Source of the DNA: Paludibacter sp.
GTDB taxonomy: Bacteria; Bacteroidota; Bacteroidia; Bacteroidales; Paludibacteraceae
DNA length: 64,000 bases
NCBI GenBank assembly: GCA_028710895.1
Contig: JAQTTH010000006.1
Location: 168,551 to 232,550 of the forward strand
Direction of reading: 5' to 3'
Under the pieces are notes generated by a model. That model searched no databases and was not told the origin of the DNA. It worked only from the letters and a program-made list of their open reading frames with translations. The first letter of the stretch is position 1; each line of letters starts with the position of its first letter. Below are positions 46,066-55,891 of this stretch, in pieces. Position numbers and translations under genes: made by a program.

Positions 46066-49000
46066 TTAAAAACCTATTTGTGCCCCGAATAAGAATGTGG
46101 AAAGTGTTGGGTTGCTTGGCCAGATAGCTTCAGGATCAACACACTTAATATTATCAATTGACAATAAATTCAATCCTTCTACATAAAACCTTACATTCTT
46201 AATCTTTATGTTTGATAATAACTGCTTTGGTAGGTTATAATAAAGCTGAACAGATCTTAATTTAAGATATGATCCATTGGTTAACCATGTTGAATTTGGT
46301 TGATAATTATTTGCATTTTCCGACATGGATAATCTTGGCAAGGTTGCAGTAGAAGCATTGGCAGGTGTCCATGCGTTATCAGAAAAGTGTGTTATTGACA
46401 TATTGCCTCTCAGCGGCCAAAAGAGTGTAGGTGCGTTCAGATAAACCGTTTGATTAGCAGTACCCTGAATTAAGGCATCGAATCCAAATCCTTTGTATTC
46501 ACAACCTATGAATCCGGAAAAATAAAATTCAGGATTCAAAGTTGAATAACCTAATGGGATTTGATCATAACTATTAATAATGCCATCGTTGTTCTGATCC
46601 TTATATTTTATATCACCAGGCCTAACAATTGAAAAAGTTTGTTTTGGGCTGGCTGAGATATCAGCTGCATCCTTGAAAAAACCAATGGATTGTAAACCGA
46701 ATGCCTGACCAATGCTATGTCCTGTTCTTTTTAAATAAGCCTCGGGTTGATAACCTTCATCCATATTAATAATTTTGTTTCGTGCAAAGGATAATTGACC
46801 TCCAATATGATACGAAAAATTATCTTTGTTGTTATGTAAGTTTATTCCAACTTCAAAACCTTTATTTTCTACAATTCCAGTACTGCTATATGGTACATAC
46901 GCCCCAATTACTCCTGAAGTTGTTCCCGTAGCATCTACCAAAATACCAGTTCTTTTATTATAAAAAGCATCAGCAGTCAAATCCAGCATCTTAAATAAAG
47001 TTGCATCCAAACCAATATTCGATTTGTTTGAAGTTTCAAAGGTCGGAGTTGAAGCTAAACGTCCTTCTGCAAATCCATAAGCCCAAAGATTATTTACGTT
47101 AAAGTAATACCCTGATCCTCCAACAATTGTACTCATTGAAATATTCTGCATCACCTGATCGTTACCGGACAATCCCCATGAAGCTCTAATTTTCAGATCA
47201 TTTACAATGAGACTTTCTACGAGCCATTTTTCATTCGATAGTTTCCATGCTACGGAAACTGCTGGGAATAATCCAAAGCGGCTTGTTGTAGGTAATATAT
47301 TAGTACCGTTGTATGATAAAGAGAAATCTGCGAAATACTTGCCTGCTTTCGAATAATGCACATTTCCTGCTGCGAGTAAGTGCCTATATGTATTGTTTTG
47401 ACCGCTCAGGGCTAATTCATCAGACTGGAGAATTATATTTGAATTTAATACGTTATTATCCCATGCAGTACCATATTTTAGAGTTAATAAAGCTGTTGTT
47501 CTTTGTCGTTGCTGCAGAACATAATGTGAAAACCCTAAAGCAGTATTGCTTCCGTACAAAGTTGCCGCTGAATCGGTAATAACCCCGGATGCTGGATCAA
47601 TTACCGGATTAACCTGTTGGTATTGATACTGTTTTGATCGAACGTCAACATATTGGTATGATTTATTATAAGAATATCCCGCTTCTGCCGACAGCCCTTT
47701 TATTATTTTGTCTAATCTTTGTTTCAGAATAAAGTTTGTAGAAATTTCAGTATTTCCCTGAACATTATATCCCTGTGATGAAATCAAGGCAACAGGATTC
47801 GTGGTATAGGTGGTAGAACCTCCCCAAATATTGTCTCGTGTTTTAACGGGAAATGCCAATGAAGGTGTATTATACATAGTATAAAAAATATCAGATTCAC
47901 TGTTTGCCGTTGAGGGTCTCGAATTACTACTTAAATTACCAGCCAGATTCACCGAGAATTTTGTTGTTTTAGTGAGATCGATATCAATATTTGTCCTAAA
48001 ATTAAATCTATAATATCCAATTTGCGTATTGTAACCAGAATTCAAATTAACAGGTTTCAATAAACCTGTTTCATTTTCATAATTCAATACTGTAAAATGT
48101 CTAACAGAACCTGCTTGCTGCTGAAAAGATATATTAAATTTATTGGACATGCCAAATTCATTGAGACACTCATTTAGCCAGTTTACATTTGGGAATAAAT
48201 AAGGAGATTCACCTGATTTGTATTTATTCAACATAGATTGGCTATAAAGTGGTATCAATCCATCATTAGCTCGCGCTTGATTAACAGCATTTGCATAATC
48301 GTATGAATTAAGTAAATCCGGTAAACGAAAAGCCTTAGTTATTCCATGTTCATAATTTACATTAACAGAAAGATTTTTACCATTTCCTTTCTTTGTGGTT
48401 ATCCGTATGACACCGTTTGCCCCACGCATCCCATACATAGCCAAAGCTGCTGCATCTTTAAGAACAACAACACTTTCAATTTCGGACATTGATAATGACG
48501 AAATCGGTTGTTCAAAACCATCAACAAGTGTTAATAGGTTTGTATTCGTAAATCCGCCTATTCCAAACGTTTCAACACCCCGAATGTAAAGAGTGGGATT
48601 GTTGTTCCAGTCTGTTCCACCGGTTTGCAAGACCGTTAAACCCGGAATCTTACCGTAGAGGGTGTTGGCTGGGTTAATCGCTGATATTTTATTCAATTCT
48701 TCCGCATCCACAAGACCAATGGAAGATGTTATCTCTTCTTTTCGTAGCTCCATGCCATACCCAATTGGAATTAGTTTGTGGCTGCCACCCATGGTTATGG
48801 ACATTTTAGTATCAACTAGTCTGAGAGATTTAGAAAGCTGGTCGACTGTTGTGATTTCAAGGGTTTGCCCTTTTTCTCCGGGGATTTCAAACTTTCCTTC
48901 CTGATCGGAAAAAACTTTAAATTTTGAATTTTCTTTGATAGTAACCAATGCACCAATGATCGGTTGGCCAGCTTCATCCCTTACAGAACCACTAAAATTT

Positions 49001-49089
49001 GGTTGTTGGGCAAAACATAGCAAATTTACAAGCAATAAAAAGTACAGACAAAGACGTTTCTTGCTATATGTATATTTCATTTTTTTCAT
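46066..49089 (-). CDS. SusC/RagA-family TonB-dependent transporter (second pair)
   Basis: A 1007-aa outer-membrane transporter for oligosaccharides, energised by TonB. Signal peptide ends CFAQQ. A carboxypeptidase-D-like domain (VRDEAGQPIIGALVTI) and plug (LYGKIPGLTVLQTGG, IRGVETFG, VLKDAAALAMYGMRGANGV) precede the 22-strand barrel. It lacks the STN signalling domain carried by the first SusC, so it should only transport. It starts 28 bp after the first SusD gene, in the same operon. Confidence 0.95.
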   Translation of the reverse strand: MKKMKYTYSKKRLCLYFLLLVNLLCFAQQPNFSGSVRDEAGQPIIGALVTIKENSKFKVFSDQEGKFEIPGEKGQTLEITTVDQLSKSLRLVDTKMSITMGGSHKLIPIGYGMELRKEEITSSIGLVDAEELNKISAINPANTLYGKIPGLTVLQTGGTDWNNNPTLYIRGVETFGIGGFTNTNLLTLVDGFEQPISSLSMSEIESVVVLKDAAALAMYGMRGANGVIRITTKKGNGKNLSVNVNYEHGITKAFRLPDLLNSYDYANAVNQARANDGLIPLYSQSMLNKYKSGESPYLFPNVNWLNECLNEFGMSNKFNISFQQQAGSVRHFTVLNYENETGLLKPVNLNSGYNTQIGYYRFNFRTNIDIDLTKTTKFSVNLAGNLSSNSRPSTANSESDIFYTMYNTPSLAFPVKTRDNIWGGSTTYTTNPVALISSQGYNVQGNTEISTNFILKQRLDKIIKGLSAEAGYSYNKSYQYVDVRSKQYQYQQVNPVIDPASGVITDSAATLYGSNTALGFSHYVLQQRQRTTALLTLKYGTAWDNNVLNSNIILQSDELALSGQNNTYRHLLAAGNVHYSKAGKYFADFSLSYNGTNILPTTSRFGLFPAVSVAWKLSNEKWLVESLIVNDLKIRASWGLSGNDQVMQNISMSTIVGGSGYYFNVNNLWAYGFAEGRLASTPTFETSNKSNIGLDATLFKMLDLTADAFYNKRTGILVDATGTTSGVIGAYVPYSSTGIVENKGFEVGINLHNNKDNFSYHIGGQLSFARNKIINMDEGYQPEAYLKRTGHSIGQAFGLQSIGFFKDAADISASPKQTFSIVRPGDIKYKDQNNDGIINSYDQIPLGYSTLNPEFYFSGFIGCEYKGFGFDALIQGTANQTVYLNAPTLFWPLRGNMSITHFSDNAWTPANASTATLPRLSMSENANNYQPNSTWLTNGSYLKLRSVQLYYNLPKQLLSNIKIKNVRFYVEGLNLLSIDNIKCVDPEAIWPSNPTLSTFLFGAQIGF

Positions 49090-49116
49090 TCTTAGATTGC
49101 TAAATTAATTTATTAA

Positions 49117-50937
49117 TTACTCCCAGCCCGGATTTTGAATCAATCCGTAATTTTTATTTATTTCCGATATAGGAAAAGCACTCAGATACCATTTAGGGGA
49201 CCATGTTGTTTTCCAGAACCGTGCAGGCAAATCAAATTTTGTATATGAGAATGTAAACGGAGTCAATTGAACTGTATTTACACCATGTAGTGTTTTAGTA
49301 AAATCTGCATCGCGTTTCCAGCGAACTAAATCATACCATCGTACTTCCTCCCACCCAAACTCAAGGGCTCTTTCTGTTATCACTGCTTCCCTGAATTGTT
49401 CTTTACTTAATCCGGAAGGAAGATTCCCCAACCCAACCCGATTACGGACTATGTTAACACATCTGTATGCTTCTGCACTAGGAGTTCCTTCATATTCATT
49501 ACTTGCTTCGGCATACGATAAGTAAATTTCAGCTAACCGTAAGTACGGCCATTGGATGACAGTTCCTAAACTAGTAGCTACATCATGGTCTAAGATAAAT
49601 TTTCGGACACAATAACCTGTCATGGCTGCAAGATTTCCTGCCGAAGGCCTTTCACGCCCTCCTATAAATAATTCAATGGTCCTTCCCCTATAAGCATCAC
49701 CGTTTACCATGACTGTTTCGTATAATCTAGGGTCGCGATTTTCATTGGGGAATGCCGGATCATAACCTGAAGCCGGATCGGTTATCGGTAGTCCATTTGC
49801 CATAGGGAACATTTCCACATAGTCAGCGGTCACATTTCCACAACCCCATCCGGTCGAACCGGAAGCCGTATTTGCAGGACCAGACGAAGCATTAAACATA
49901 AGACCTTCAGTCTGTGCAGTTGATTTGAATGCATATCTGGTTGAAATAAGGATTTCTCCATTGCCTCTTTTCCAGTATGCTCCCTGAAAATCTAGCCTAT
50001 AGCTATTTCCATCCAGATGATATAATTTATAATCTCCTGTGCCTTCAGCATCTTCAATCAGTTTATGAGCAGCATCGGCAGCTTTTTTCCAAAGTGAATT
50101 ATCATACCCCCCATGCCAGGTAAGTTTTTGATCAGATGCCTTTCCAGCCAAGTAAGGAGTACTCGAATTAAATAACGGACTTGCATTAAAAAGAAGTATA
50201 CGCGCTTTAAGACCTAAAGCAGATGCTTTGGTAAAACGACCATCCCACGTTTCAGGATCATCAAGAGTCCATGGCAAATCCGGTATTGCTTTATCAATTA
50301 CAGCCACAATTGAATCGCAGGTTGTCTGCGCCGTCAGACGTGGAAACGTAGTTATATTTTCATTTGTGGTGTAAGCATGAGTTAACCAGGGGACACCACC
50401 AAAATTGCGAAAAAATTCTGTGTATTGAACTGCAATAACCATACGGGCTTCCGCTTTTAGTCTGTTTTTATATACTTGATCCGCATTTGGAACTTTATCG
50501 ATATTTTCAATGAGAATATAACTTTTTCTTATTCCATCAAACTTTTGATCATTTATAAATGGACATTTTCCATTCGTGCTATTTTCAAAATTTGAATTGT
50601 ATGATCCGTTGTAATAGTAATTGGCTCCTCCCCAACCTAAATAGGACTGAGATAAATCGGATATACTCTCAAGTACATCTGTTTGCATTTTAGCGAATTG
50701 ATTACCAGCATGTGTTCCATCACTAAATGCACAATTCAAACCATATGGCAACGTTTTATAAGCACCCCATAAGAAATCCTCAGCATATTTAATGTCACTG
50801 AATATCGTATCTTTGGTTACATCTACCCCAGGTGCTTTTTCAAGAAAATTATTACCGAACTTAACGTCTTCACAACCATAAGTAATAAATAATCCTACAA
50901 CTAAAACCAGTATTGTATTTCGTTTTATGACTTTCAT
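49117..50937 (-). CDS. SusD/RagB-family outer-membrane lipoprotein (first pair)
   Basis: About 606 aa. Signal peptide with lipobox FITYGCEDV. SusD signatures are KAEARMVIAVQYTEFFRNFGG, RLAEIYLSYAEASNE and ALEFGWEEVRWYDLVRWKR. The start at 50937 (MKVIKRNTIL) gives a compact signal; the ATG at 50952 adds MRNEI and is equally possible. It directly follows the first SusC gene with no more than a 15-bp gap. It should bind the same glycan that the first SusC senses and imports. Confidence 0.94.
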   Translation of the reverse strand: MKVIKRNTILVLVVGLFITYGCEDVKFGNNFLEKAPGVDVTKDTIFSDIKYAEDFLWGAYKTLPYGLNCAFSDGTHAGNQFAKMQTDVLESISDLSQSYLGWGGANYYYNGSYNSNFENSTNGKCPFINDQKFDGIRKSYILIENIDKVPNADQVYKNRLKAEARMVIAVQYTEFFRNFGGVPWLTHAYTTNENITTFPRLTAQTTCDSIVAVIDKAIPDLPWTLDDPETWDGRFTKASALGLKARILLFNASPLFNSSTPYLAGKASDQKLTWHGGYDNSLWKKAADAAHKLIEDAEGTGDYKLYHLDGNSYRLDFQGAYWKRGNGEILISTRYAFKSTAQTEGLMFNASSGPANTASGSTGWGCGNVTADYVEMFPMANGLPITDPASGYDPAFPNENRDPRLYETVMVNGDAYRGRTIELFIGGRERPSAGNLAAMTGYCVRKFILDHDVATSLGTVIQWPYLRLAEIYLSYAEASNEYEGTPSAEAYRCVNIVRNRVGLGNLPSGLSKEQFREAVITERALEFGWEEVRWYDLVRWKRDADFTKTLHGVNTVQLTPFTFSYTKFDLPARFWKTTWSPKWYLSAFPISEINKNYGLIQNPGWE

Positions 50938-50952
50938 AATTTCGTTTCTCAT

Positions 50953-53900
50953 TTAAAAGTTAACATTTATACCTACATTGTAAATCGTAATCAATGGATA
51001 ATCTGCACTATTTGTCCTTGATTCGGGGTCAATAAATTTCAACTTATCGAAAGTGAGTAAGTTATACCCATTCGTATAAACACGCACACCAGAAATACCC
51101 AATTTCTTTAGAGCAGAACCTGCGAAATTATACCCAATCTCCACATTTTTCAGACGAATATATGATGCATCCCGAAGCCATAATGAAGAGTTTTTCGTAT
51201 TATTATCTGAACTTGTGAATGAAATGCGAGGTGCCAATGCCGTATTGGCTGTCTCTGGCGTCCAGCTATTATCAGCTAACCATTGAAGAAGTCCGGAAAC
51301 ATGAGTTCCACCAAAAGCGACTCTCCATGTACTGTTAAACGAACGTGAGACATTGCTTGCGCCTGTCCACATCATGCTAAAATCAAACCCTTTATAACTT
51401 AAACCTCCCGATAAGCTGAAATTGAATTCCGGATAATCAGGGAATCCCATGGCTTGTTGATCATCTGAATTAATCTTTCCATCTCCATTCAAATCTTGAT
51501 ATTTACAATCACCGGGTTTAGGCATATATAAGTAATCCGGAGTTATACGTTTTCCCTGAGCATCTAAATCGTTATATTGTGCAACTTCATTGGCAGACCA
51601 AAAACCTGTGAAAACATATCCAAATGGTTGGTTAACACTTTTACCTGTTTGATAGAGATAAGGCTCGTTTCTAGGAATTTCATCCATATACAAAATCTTA
51701 TTTTTTGCATAAGAAACATTACCAGTAATATAGTAATTTACATTACCTATTTTATCCCTCCATTTCACTTCCGCTTCAAATCCCTTATTCTCCACTTCAC
51801 CGATATTCACAGCAGGTAAATTGAAAGAAAGTATATTTGGAACCGTATTTCGGGTAGTAAGAATATTATTTCTGTATTCGTAAAAAACATCACCGGTTAT
51901 ACCCAGCTTTCCTGAGAGTAATTTAACATCTATTCCAATATCTGTTTTTTTTGCTTTTTCCCAAGTCACACCAGGATTCCCAATTTTACCTTCGGCAGCA
52001 GTAATATGCATGGTAGGATCATTTATACCGAAGCTGTAACCTCCCGCTAAAACATTGTTACCAGCATTAAGTCCTCCTGGATTTGTATTCGTTATATAAC
52101 TATCGGGCAAATAAAGAAACCGGCTACTGCCTTGCCTATCATTTCCTACTTCTCCGTAGGACATTCGTAGCTTCAGGAAATCAAGAAAGGAAACCTTATC
52201 TTTTAAGAATTTCTCTTCCGTCATCACCCACCCTGCAGAAATTGCAGGGAAGAATCCAAAACGTTTATCAGTGGCAAAATTTTCAGACCCGTTATAACCT
52301 AAGTTAAAATCAACTAGGTATTTTGATTTGTAATTATAAGTACCTCTGGCTGCAAGACCAACATAACCTGTAGGAATGTCGTTATAAACCGAAGGATAAT
52401 AGATTTTACTCTCATTATAAAGTAATAACCCTGTAATTTGATGGTTTCCAAAAGTACGATCATACGAAAATGCACTTTCCATATACCAATTGCGTGCATT
52501 CCATGATGACTCGCCGTAACCAATTAATCCATCAGTTCCATTTTGAACAAATACAACAGTACTATCTCCTTTATTAAAATTAGGACCAGGCACATTAGTT
52601 AAGTATTTTGGTGTATAGTATGCTTTAGATTTTTGTCTGGATTTTGTAAATCCAACTGTACTATTATTTGAATATTTTAGTCTCCAATTAAGTCCTTTTG
52701 TAATAAAATCGAGCTTTTGGGATAGTTGAATATCCAAATTGAGTATATTAGACGTGGCGTTTTGATATCCTGTGCCAAATCCAACTGCCTGAGCACCGTT
52801 ATAGGTTCCAGACATCCCCACCTGATTTTGTCCAATCAAATATAATTTACTATCAGAAATTAATCCTGCAAACGGAACAGCACCATAAAGAACCGGAAAA
52901 ACTCCATCGTAAGCCATTTGTCCTGGTTGTTGTCTTACCTCAACCCTTCCTCCAGTTGTAAAAGCTAGAGTGGTCGTTTTCGTCATTTGTAAATCCACGT
53001 TAGCCCGGTAGTTATAACGTTTATACCCAAAATTATATGTATCTGCGGTATTAAACGTATTGAACTGCCCATCTTGACTCAGGTAGCCCAATGAAACAAA
53101 ATACTTTGCCACTTTGCTACCTCCAGAGATATTGATATTGTATTGTGATTGAGGTGAATATGGTTTGACGATTTGACCCACCCAGTCCGTATTCGGGTAA
53201 ATAAATGGATTTGATCCGGTTTTGAATGCTTTAATTGCTTCAGGTGTAAACATTAATGAAGATGGGGAAATTAATGGATTATCGCTAAGTTGACCTTCAT
53301 TATATTTCATTGCATAGGTATAGCTATCTGCCATTTTCACTAAACGGGAGGGTGTTTGCATACCAGTACTCATAGTAAAACTAATCTTGGGAGCTCCTTC
53401 AGTACCTCGTTTTGTGGTCACGATAATAACTCCGTTTGCTCCCCGAATCCCATAAACTGCAGTCGCCGAGGCATCCTTCAAAACCGTAACACTCTCCACT
53501 TCATTGGGGTCTATTTGATTAAAGGAGCGTTCCACCCCATCCACCAGCATCAATGGAGATGAAGCATCCGATGTTAGTGAGCCTAATCCACGAACAAAGA
53601 TGGCAGGTTCGTCAGAACCCGGTTGTCCTGAGTATTGAACAGTTGATAAACCAGTTACACGCCCAGCAAGTGTATTCGAAATAGCAGAATTTGGCGATTT
53701 GATCAGAAATTCATTTCCAACGGAAGAAATAGCCCCTGTAACTGATATTTTTTTCTGCGTACCATATCCAACAACAACAACTTCTTCTAAAGACTTTAAT
53801 GATTGCTCCAAGGAAATAATCATATCTGATCCTATTTTTATTTCTTCTTCTTTCGCATCGTAACCGATATAACTAACCCGAAGCTTTGTATTTATTGGTA

Positions 53901-54417
53901 CTTCAATTGAAAATCGACCATTAATATCTGTGATAACGCCAATATTACTCCCTAATATTTTTATATTAGCTCCTATAACAGGTAATCCTTTTTCATCCAA
54001 AACTATTCCAGTAGCTCTTTTTTGAGGTTTTGAGGCAGGAACCGGAGAAGTGTTTTGAGATTTTTGAGGTTTAAAAATTGAAATGCTTTTACCTGTTATT
54101 TCAAAACTAATTGCCTGTTTCTTGAAAAGTATATTTAATACATCGTTTACGGTTTTATTTATGATCTCAATAGTAACTAATTCTTTCAAGTTCACATCAT
54201 TACTCCTCACTAGAAAAGAATATCCTGTTTTTAGTTCAATTTGATTTAGAACTTCACCCAGAGGTTGCTGTTTTATTTTTAATGTAATTTTCGTATCCTG
54301 AGCTGACAATGAAAACCCCCATGATGCATAGAAAAAACATAAAAGTAATGCCAATATACGAAACGAAATAAAGTGATTTATTTCAAGAGTATTGAGTTTC
54401 TCAAATTTGTGTTTCAT
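50953..54417 (-). CDS. SusC/RagA TonB-dependent transporter with STN sensor domain (first pair)
   Basis: An 1154-aa transporter. After the signal peptide (ending LSAQD), an STN domain (~45-115, with LGEVLNQIELKTGYSFLVR and VNDVLNILFKKQ) provides the periplasmic contact to a FecR anti-sigma factor. A carboxypeptidase-D-like domain (~135-205), the hallmark EEVVVVGYGTQKK, plug (~235-345) and barrel follow. It therefore both imports glycan and reports it to the sigma/FecR circuit encoded upstream. A hairpin AGTCTAAA/TTTAGACT (54460-54480) lies in its leader. Confidence 0.96.
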   Translation of the reverse strand: MKHKFEKLNTLEINHFISFRILALLLCFFYASWGFSLSAQDTKITLKIKQQPLGEVLNQIELKTGYSFLVRSNDVNLKELVTIEIINKTVNDVLNILFKKQAISFEITGKSISIFKPQKSQNTSPVPASKPQKRATGIVLDEKGLPVIGANIKILGSNIGVITDINGRFSIEVPINTKLRVSYIGYDAKEEEIKIGSDMIISLEQSLKSLEEVVVVGYGTQKKISVTGAISSVGNEFLIKSPNSAISNTLAGRVTGLSTVQYSGQPGSDEPAIFVRGLGSLTSDASSPLMLVDGVERSFNQIDPNEVESVTVLKDASATAVYGIRGANGVIIVTTKRGTEGAPKISFTMSTGMQTPSRLVKMADSYTYAMKYNEGQLSDNPLISPSSLMFTPEAIKAFKTGSNPFIYPNTDWVGQIVKPYSPQSQYNINISGGSKVAKYFVSLGYLSQDGQFNTFNTADTYNFGYKRYNYRANVDLQMTKTTTLAFTTGGRVEVRQQPGQMAYDGVFPVLYGAVPFAGLISDSKLYLIGQNQVGMSGTYNGAQAVGFGTGYQNATSNILNLDIQLSQKLDFITKGLNWRLKYSNNSTVGFTKSRQKSKAYYTPKYLTNVPGPNFNKGDSTVVFVQNGTDGLIGYGESSWNARNWYMESAFSYDRTFGNHQITGLLLYNESKIYYPSVYNDIPTGYVGLAARGTYNYKSKYLVDFNLGYNGSENFATDKRFGFFPAISAGWVMTEEKFLKDKVSFLDFLKLRMSYGEVGNDRQGSSRFLYLPDSYITNTNPGGLNAGNNVLAGGYSFGINDPTMHITAAEGKIGNPGVTWEKAKKTDIGIDVKLLSGKLGITGDVFYEYRNNILTTRNTVPNILSFNLPAVNIGEVENKGFEAEVKWRDKIGNVNYYITGNVSYAKNKILYMDEIPRNEPYLYQTGKSVNQPFGYVFTGFWSANEVAQYNDLDAQGKRITPDYLYMPKPGDCKYQDLNGDGKINSDDQQAMGFPDYPEFNFSLSGGLSYKGFDFSMMWTGASNVSRSFNSTWRVAFGGTHVSGLLQWLADNSWTPETANTALAPRISFTSSDNNTKNSSLWLRDASYIRLKNVEIGYNFAGSALKKLGISGVRVYTNGYNLLTFDKLKFIDPESRTNSADYPLITIYNVGINVNF

Positions 54418-54459
54418 TTATAATATATTTAAGATTTTAAGTATAATTGGTTCAATATA

Positions 54460-54480
54460 AGTCTAAATTAATTTTAGACT
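54460..54480 (-). promoter_or_regulatory. Leader hairpin upstream of first SusC
   Basis: AGTCTAAA (54460-54467) pairs with TTTAGACT (54473-54480), 5-nt loop, in the 102-bp gap between the FecR-type gene and SusC. It could be an mRNA stability or control element. No T-tail is present. Confidence 0.4.
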
Positions 54481-54519
54481 ATCAAACTTATGTGTCAAGT
54501 TGTATTTCTCATATATTTC

Positions 54520-55548
54520 CTATTTATTTTTTATTGTTATTGTTTTGCCGTTGTACGTTCTTGTAAATTTTCTATCAACATCAATATACTCTAATAATGT
54601 ATTTATAGGTAAATTTAAATTAAGACTCCCAGAATAATATTCATTTTTTATTTTATCAGACTGGAAAATAATATGAACATCATATTTTCTTTCTAAATCT
54701 TTTGCAATGTCTTCAACCGAAGCATCCATGAAACACAATTTACCAGTTCTCCACAGTGCAGATTTAGAAACATCCGCAGCAAATGATTTCATTGTTTTAG
54801 ATTTTTTAGTATAAATCATTTCCTGATTTGGCAGCAATGTTAACTTTCCAATATTCTCGTTATTTATCATTGAAACATCCACTTTCCCTTTCAATAAATT
54901 TACTTCAACCGTTGGATTATCATTATATGAACGAACATTAAAAACAGTTCCAAGTACTTTTATTTGAATATCATTAGTATGTACCAGAAATGGTTTACTT
55001 TTGTCTTTTTTTACGTCAAAATAAGCTTCACCAGTCAGTAAAACATCCCGATTTGTCTTTCCATATAAATTATTGTATTTTAATGTTGAACCTGAGTTCA
55101 ACCAAGCTACCGTTCCATCAGGGAGAACAATTTTGGCTTGAGAACCGAGGGGTACAACAGTTTGATAACTCATCAGTTTATTTGATGAATTGTTATACGA
55201 TGTATAAATATAATAGGTAGAAACAGACGTGGAAAGGACGAAGATAATGATAGCTGCGACTCTTGAGAAGTATTGCCAAAAACTATGTTGAAAGTTTACT
55301 GACAATTCATTATTTAAGAACTTTAGTAAAAGTTTGTAATTTGAAGCTCTTTTAGATTCTATGAGAGGAATTTGTGAAATGGCTCTAGTCTTTACCATTT
55401 CGTTATACAGAGTTTTGTATTTAGGATCGGAATTGAGAATGTCTAAAAACACACCCTCCTCACTATCGGAAATTGTTCCCGATAAATGATTCATCATAAG
55501 TTTTTCGAATTGGTGTGATTTATCCAACATTAGCAAGCTAGATTGCAT
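54520..55548 (-). CDS. FecR-type anti-sigma factor, second copy
   Basis: About 342 aa. An N-terminal sigma-binding region (FEKLMMNHLSGTISDSEEG), one membrane segment (~115-137 of the long frame), the FecR domain (PLGSQAKIVLPDGTVAWLNSGS, GEAYFDVKKDKSKPF, VLGTVFNVRSY) and a C-terminal DUF4974-type domain (DLERKYDVHIIF). The protein spans the inner membrane and links the SusC STN domain to the sigma factor. The frame opens at 55575; starts at 55548 or 55530 are more likely, since 55575 lies inside the repeated leader block. It is a clear paralogue of the adjacent FecR gene. Confidence 0.92.
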   Translation of the reverse strand: MQSSLLMLDKSHQFEKLMMNHLSGTISDSEEGVFLDILNSDPKYKTLYNEMVKTRAISQIPLIESKRASNYKLLLKFLNNELSVNFQHSFWQYFSRVAAIIIFVLSTSVSTYYIYTSYNNSSNKLMSYQTVVPLGSQAKIVLPDGTVAWLNSGSTLKYNNLYGKTNRDVLLTGEAYFDVKKDKSKPFLVHTNDIQIKVLGTVFNVRSYNDNPTVEVNLLKGKVDVSMINNENIGKLTLLPNQEMIYTKKSKTMKSFAADVSKSALWRTGKLCFMDASVEDIAKDLERKYDVHIIFQSDKIKNEYYSGSLNLNLPINTLLEYIDVDRKFTRTYNGKTITIKNK

Positions 55549-55567
55549 TATATTGCATTCTATAACT

Positions 55568-55600
55568 ATATACACATCTCGAAAGGAAAACGTTTAGGCT
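55568..55600 (-). repeat. 33-bp leader repeat, proximal copy
   Basis: ATATACACATCTC...GAAAAC-TTTAGGCT on the plus strand, matching 55756-55788. It lies immediately before the FecR-2 start. A sigma-factor-specific promoter or an RNA control motif are candidate roles. Confidence 0.65.
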
Positions 55601-55630
55601 ATTCTTGTATTTTTTTATTATCTTGAAAAA

Positions 55631-55716
55631 AAGAAAGAATGCCTGACCTAGATTATCAAACATTCTTTCATTAATTAAAAAACTAATACGAGTTGGAAAG
55701 TGGTAGTGAACATGAG
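55631..55716 (-). repeat. Hairpin-bearing repeat, copy 2 (terminator-like)
   Basis: Matches 21925-22008. In minus-strand RNA, GAAAGAAUGUUUGA pairs with UCAGGCAUUCUUUC in all 14 positions (two G-U), followed by seven U. Read as plus-strand RNA the same two positions would be C-A mismatches. That supports function as a minus-strand terminator between the two FecR genes. Confidence 0.7.
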
Positions 55717-55755
55717 TTAACAAACAACCAAGATTTCAAATTATTCTCTATTAAT

Positions 55756-55788
55756 ATATACACATCTCTAACTGAAAACATTTAGGCT
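55756..55788 (-). repeat. 33-bp leader repeat, distal copy
   Basis: Second copy of the block at 55568-55600, about 100 bp after the FecR-1 stop and upstream of the terminator-like hairpin. The two copies bracket the hairpin. Confidence 0.65.
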
Positions 55789-55891
55789 GTACCTTGTTTT
55801 TTGAAGAAAAATAAGCGTATAAATGAGAAATATAGAAATTTATGAAGCAACTATACCTAAAAACGGGATTTTGTATATAATTTCTCAGCAA

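Larger units (their letters stand above)
55549..55891 (-). promoter_or_regulatory. Complex leader between two FecR genes
   Basis: 343 bp without a gene. In minus-strand order it holds a 33-bp block (55788-55756, AGCCTAAATGTTTTC...), a shared flank and terminator-like hairpin (55716-55631), and a second copy of the 33-bp block (55600-55568) running into the FecR-2 start. It looks like a duplicated promoter or attenuator that separates the sigma/FecR-1 transcript from FecR-2 and SusC. Confidence 0.55.

Noticed and set aside
46066..49089. Second SusC lacking STN considered truncated
   Set aside because: Signal peptide, CarboxypepD-like domain, plug and full barrel are present. Absence of STN is normal for many SusC proteins.
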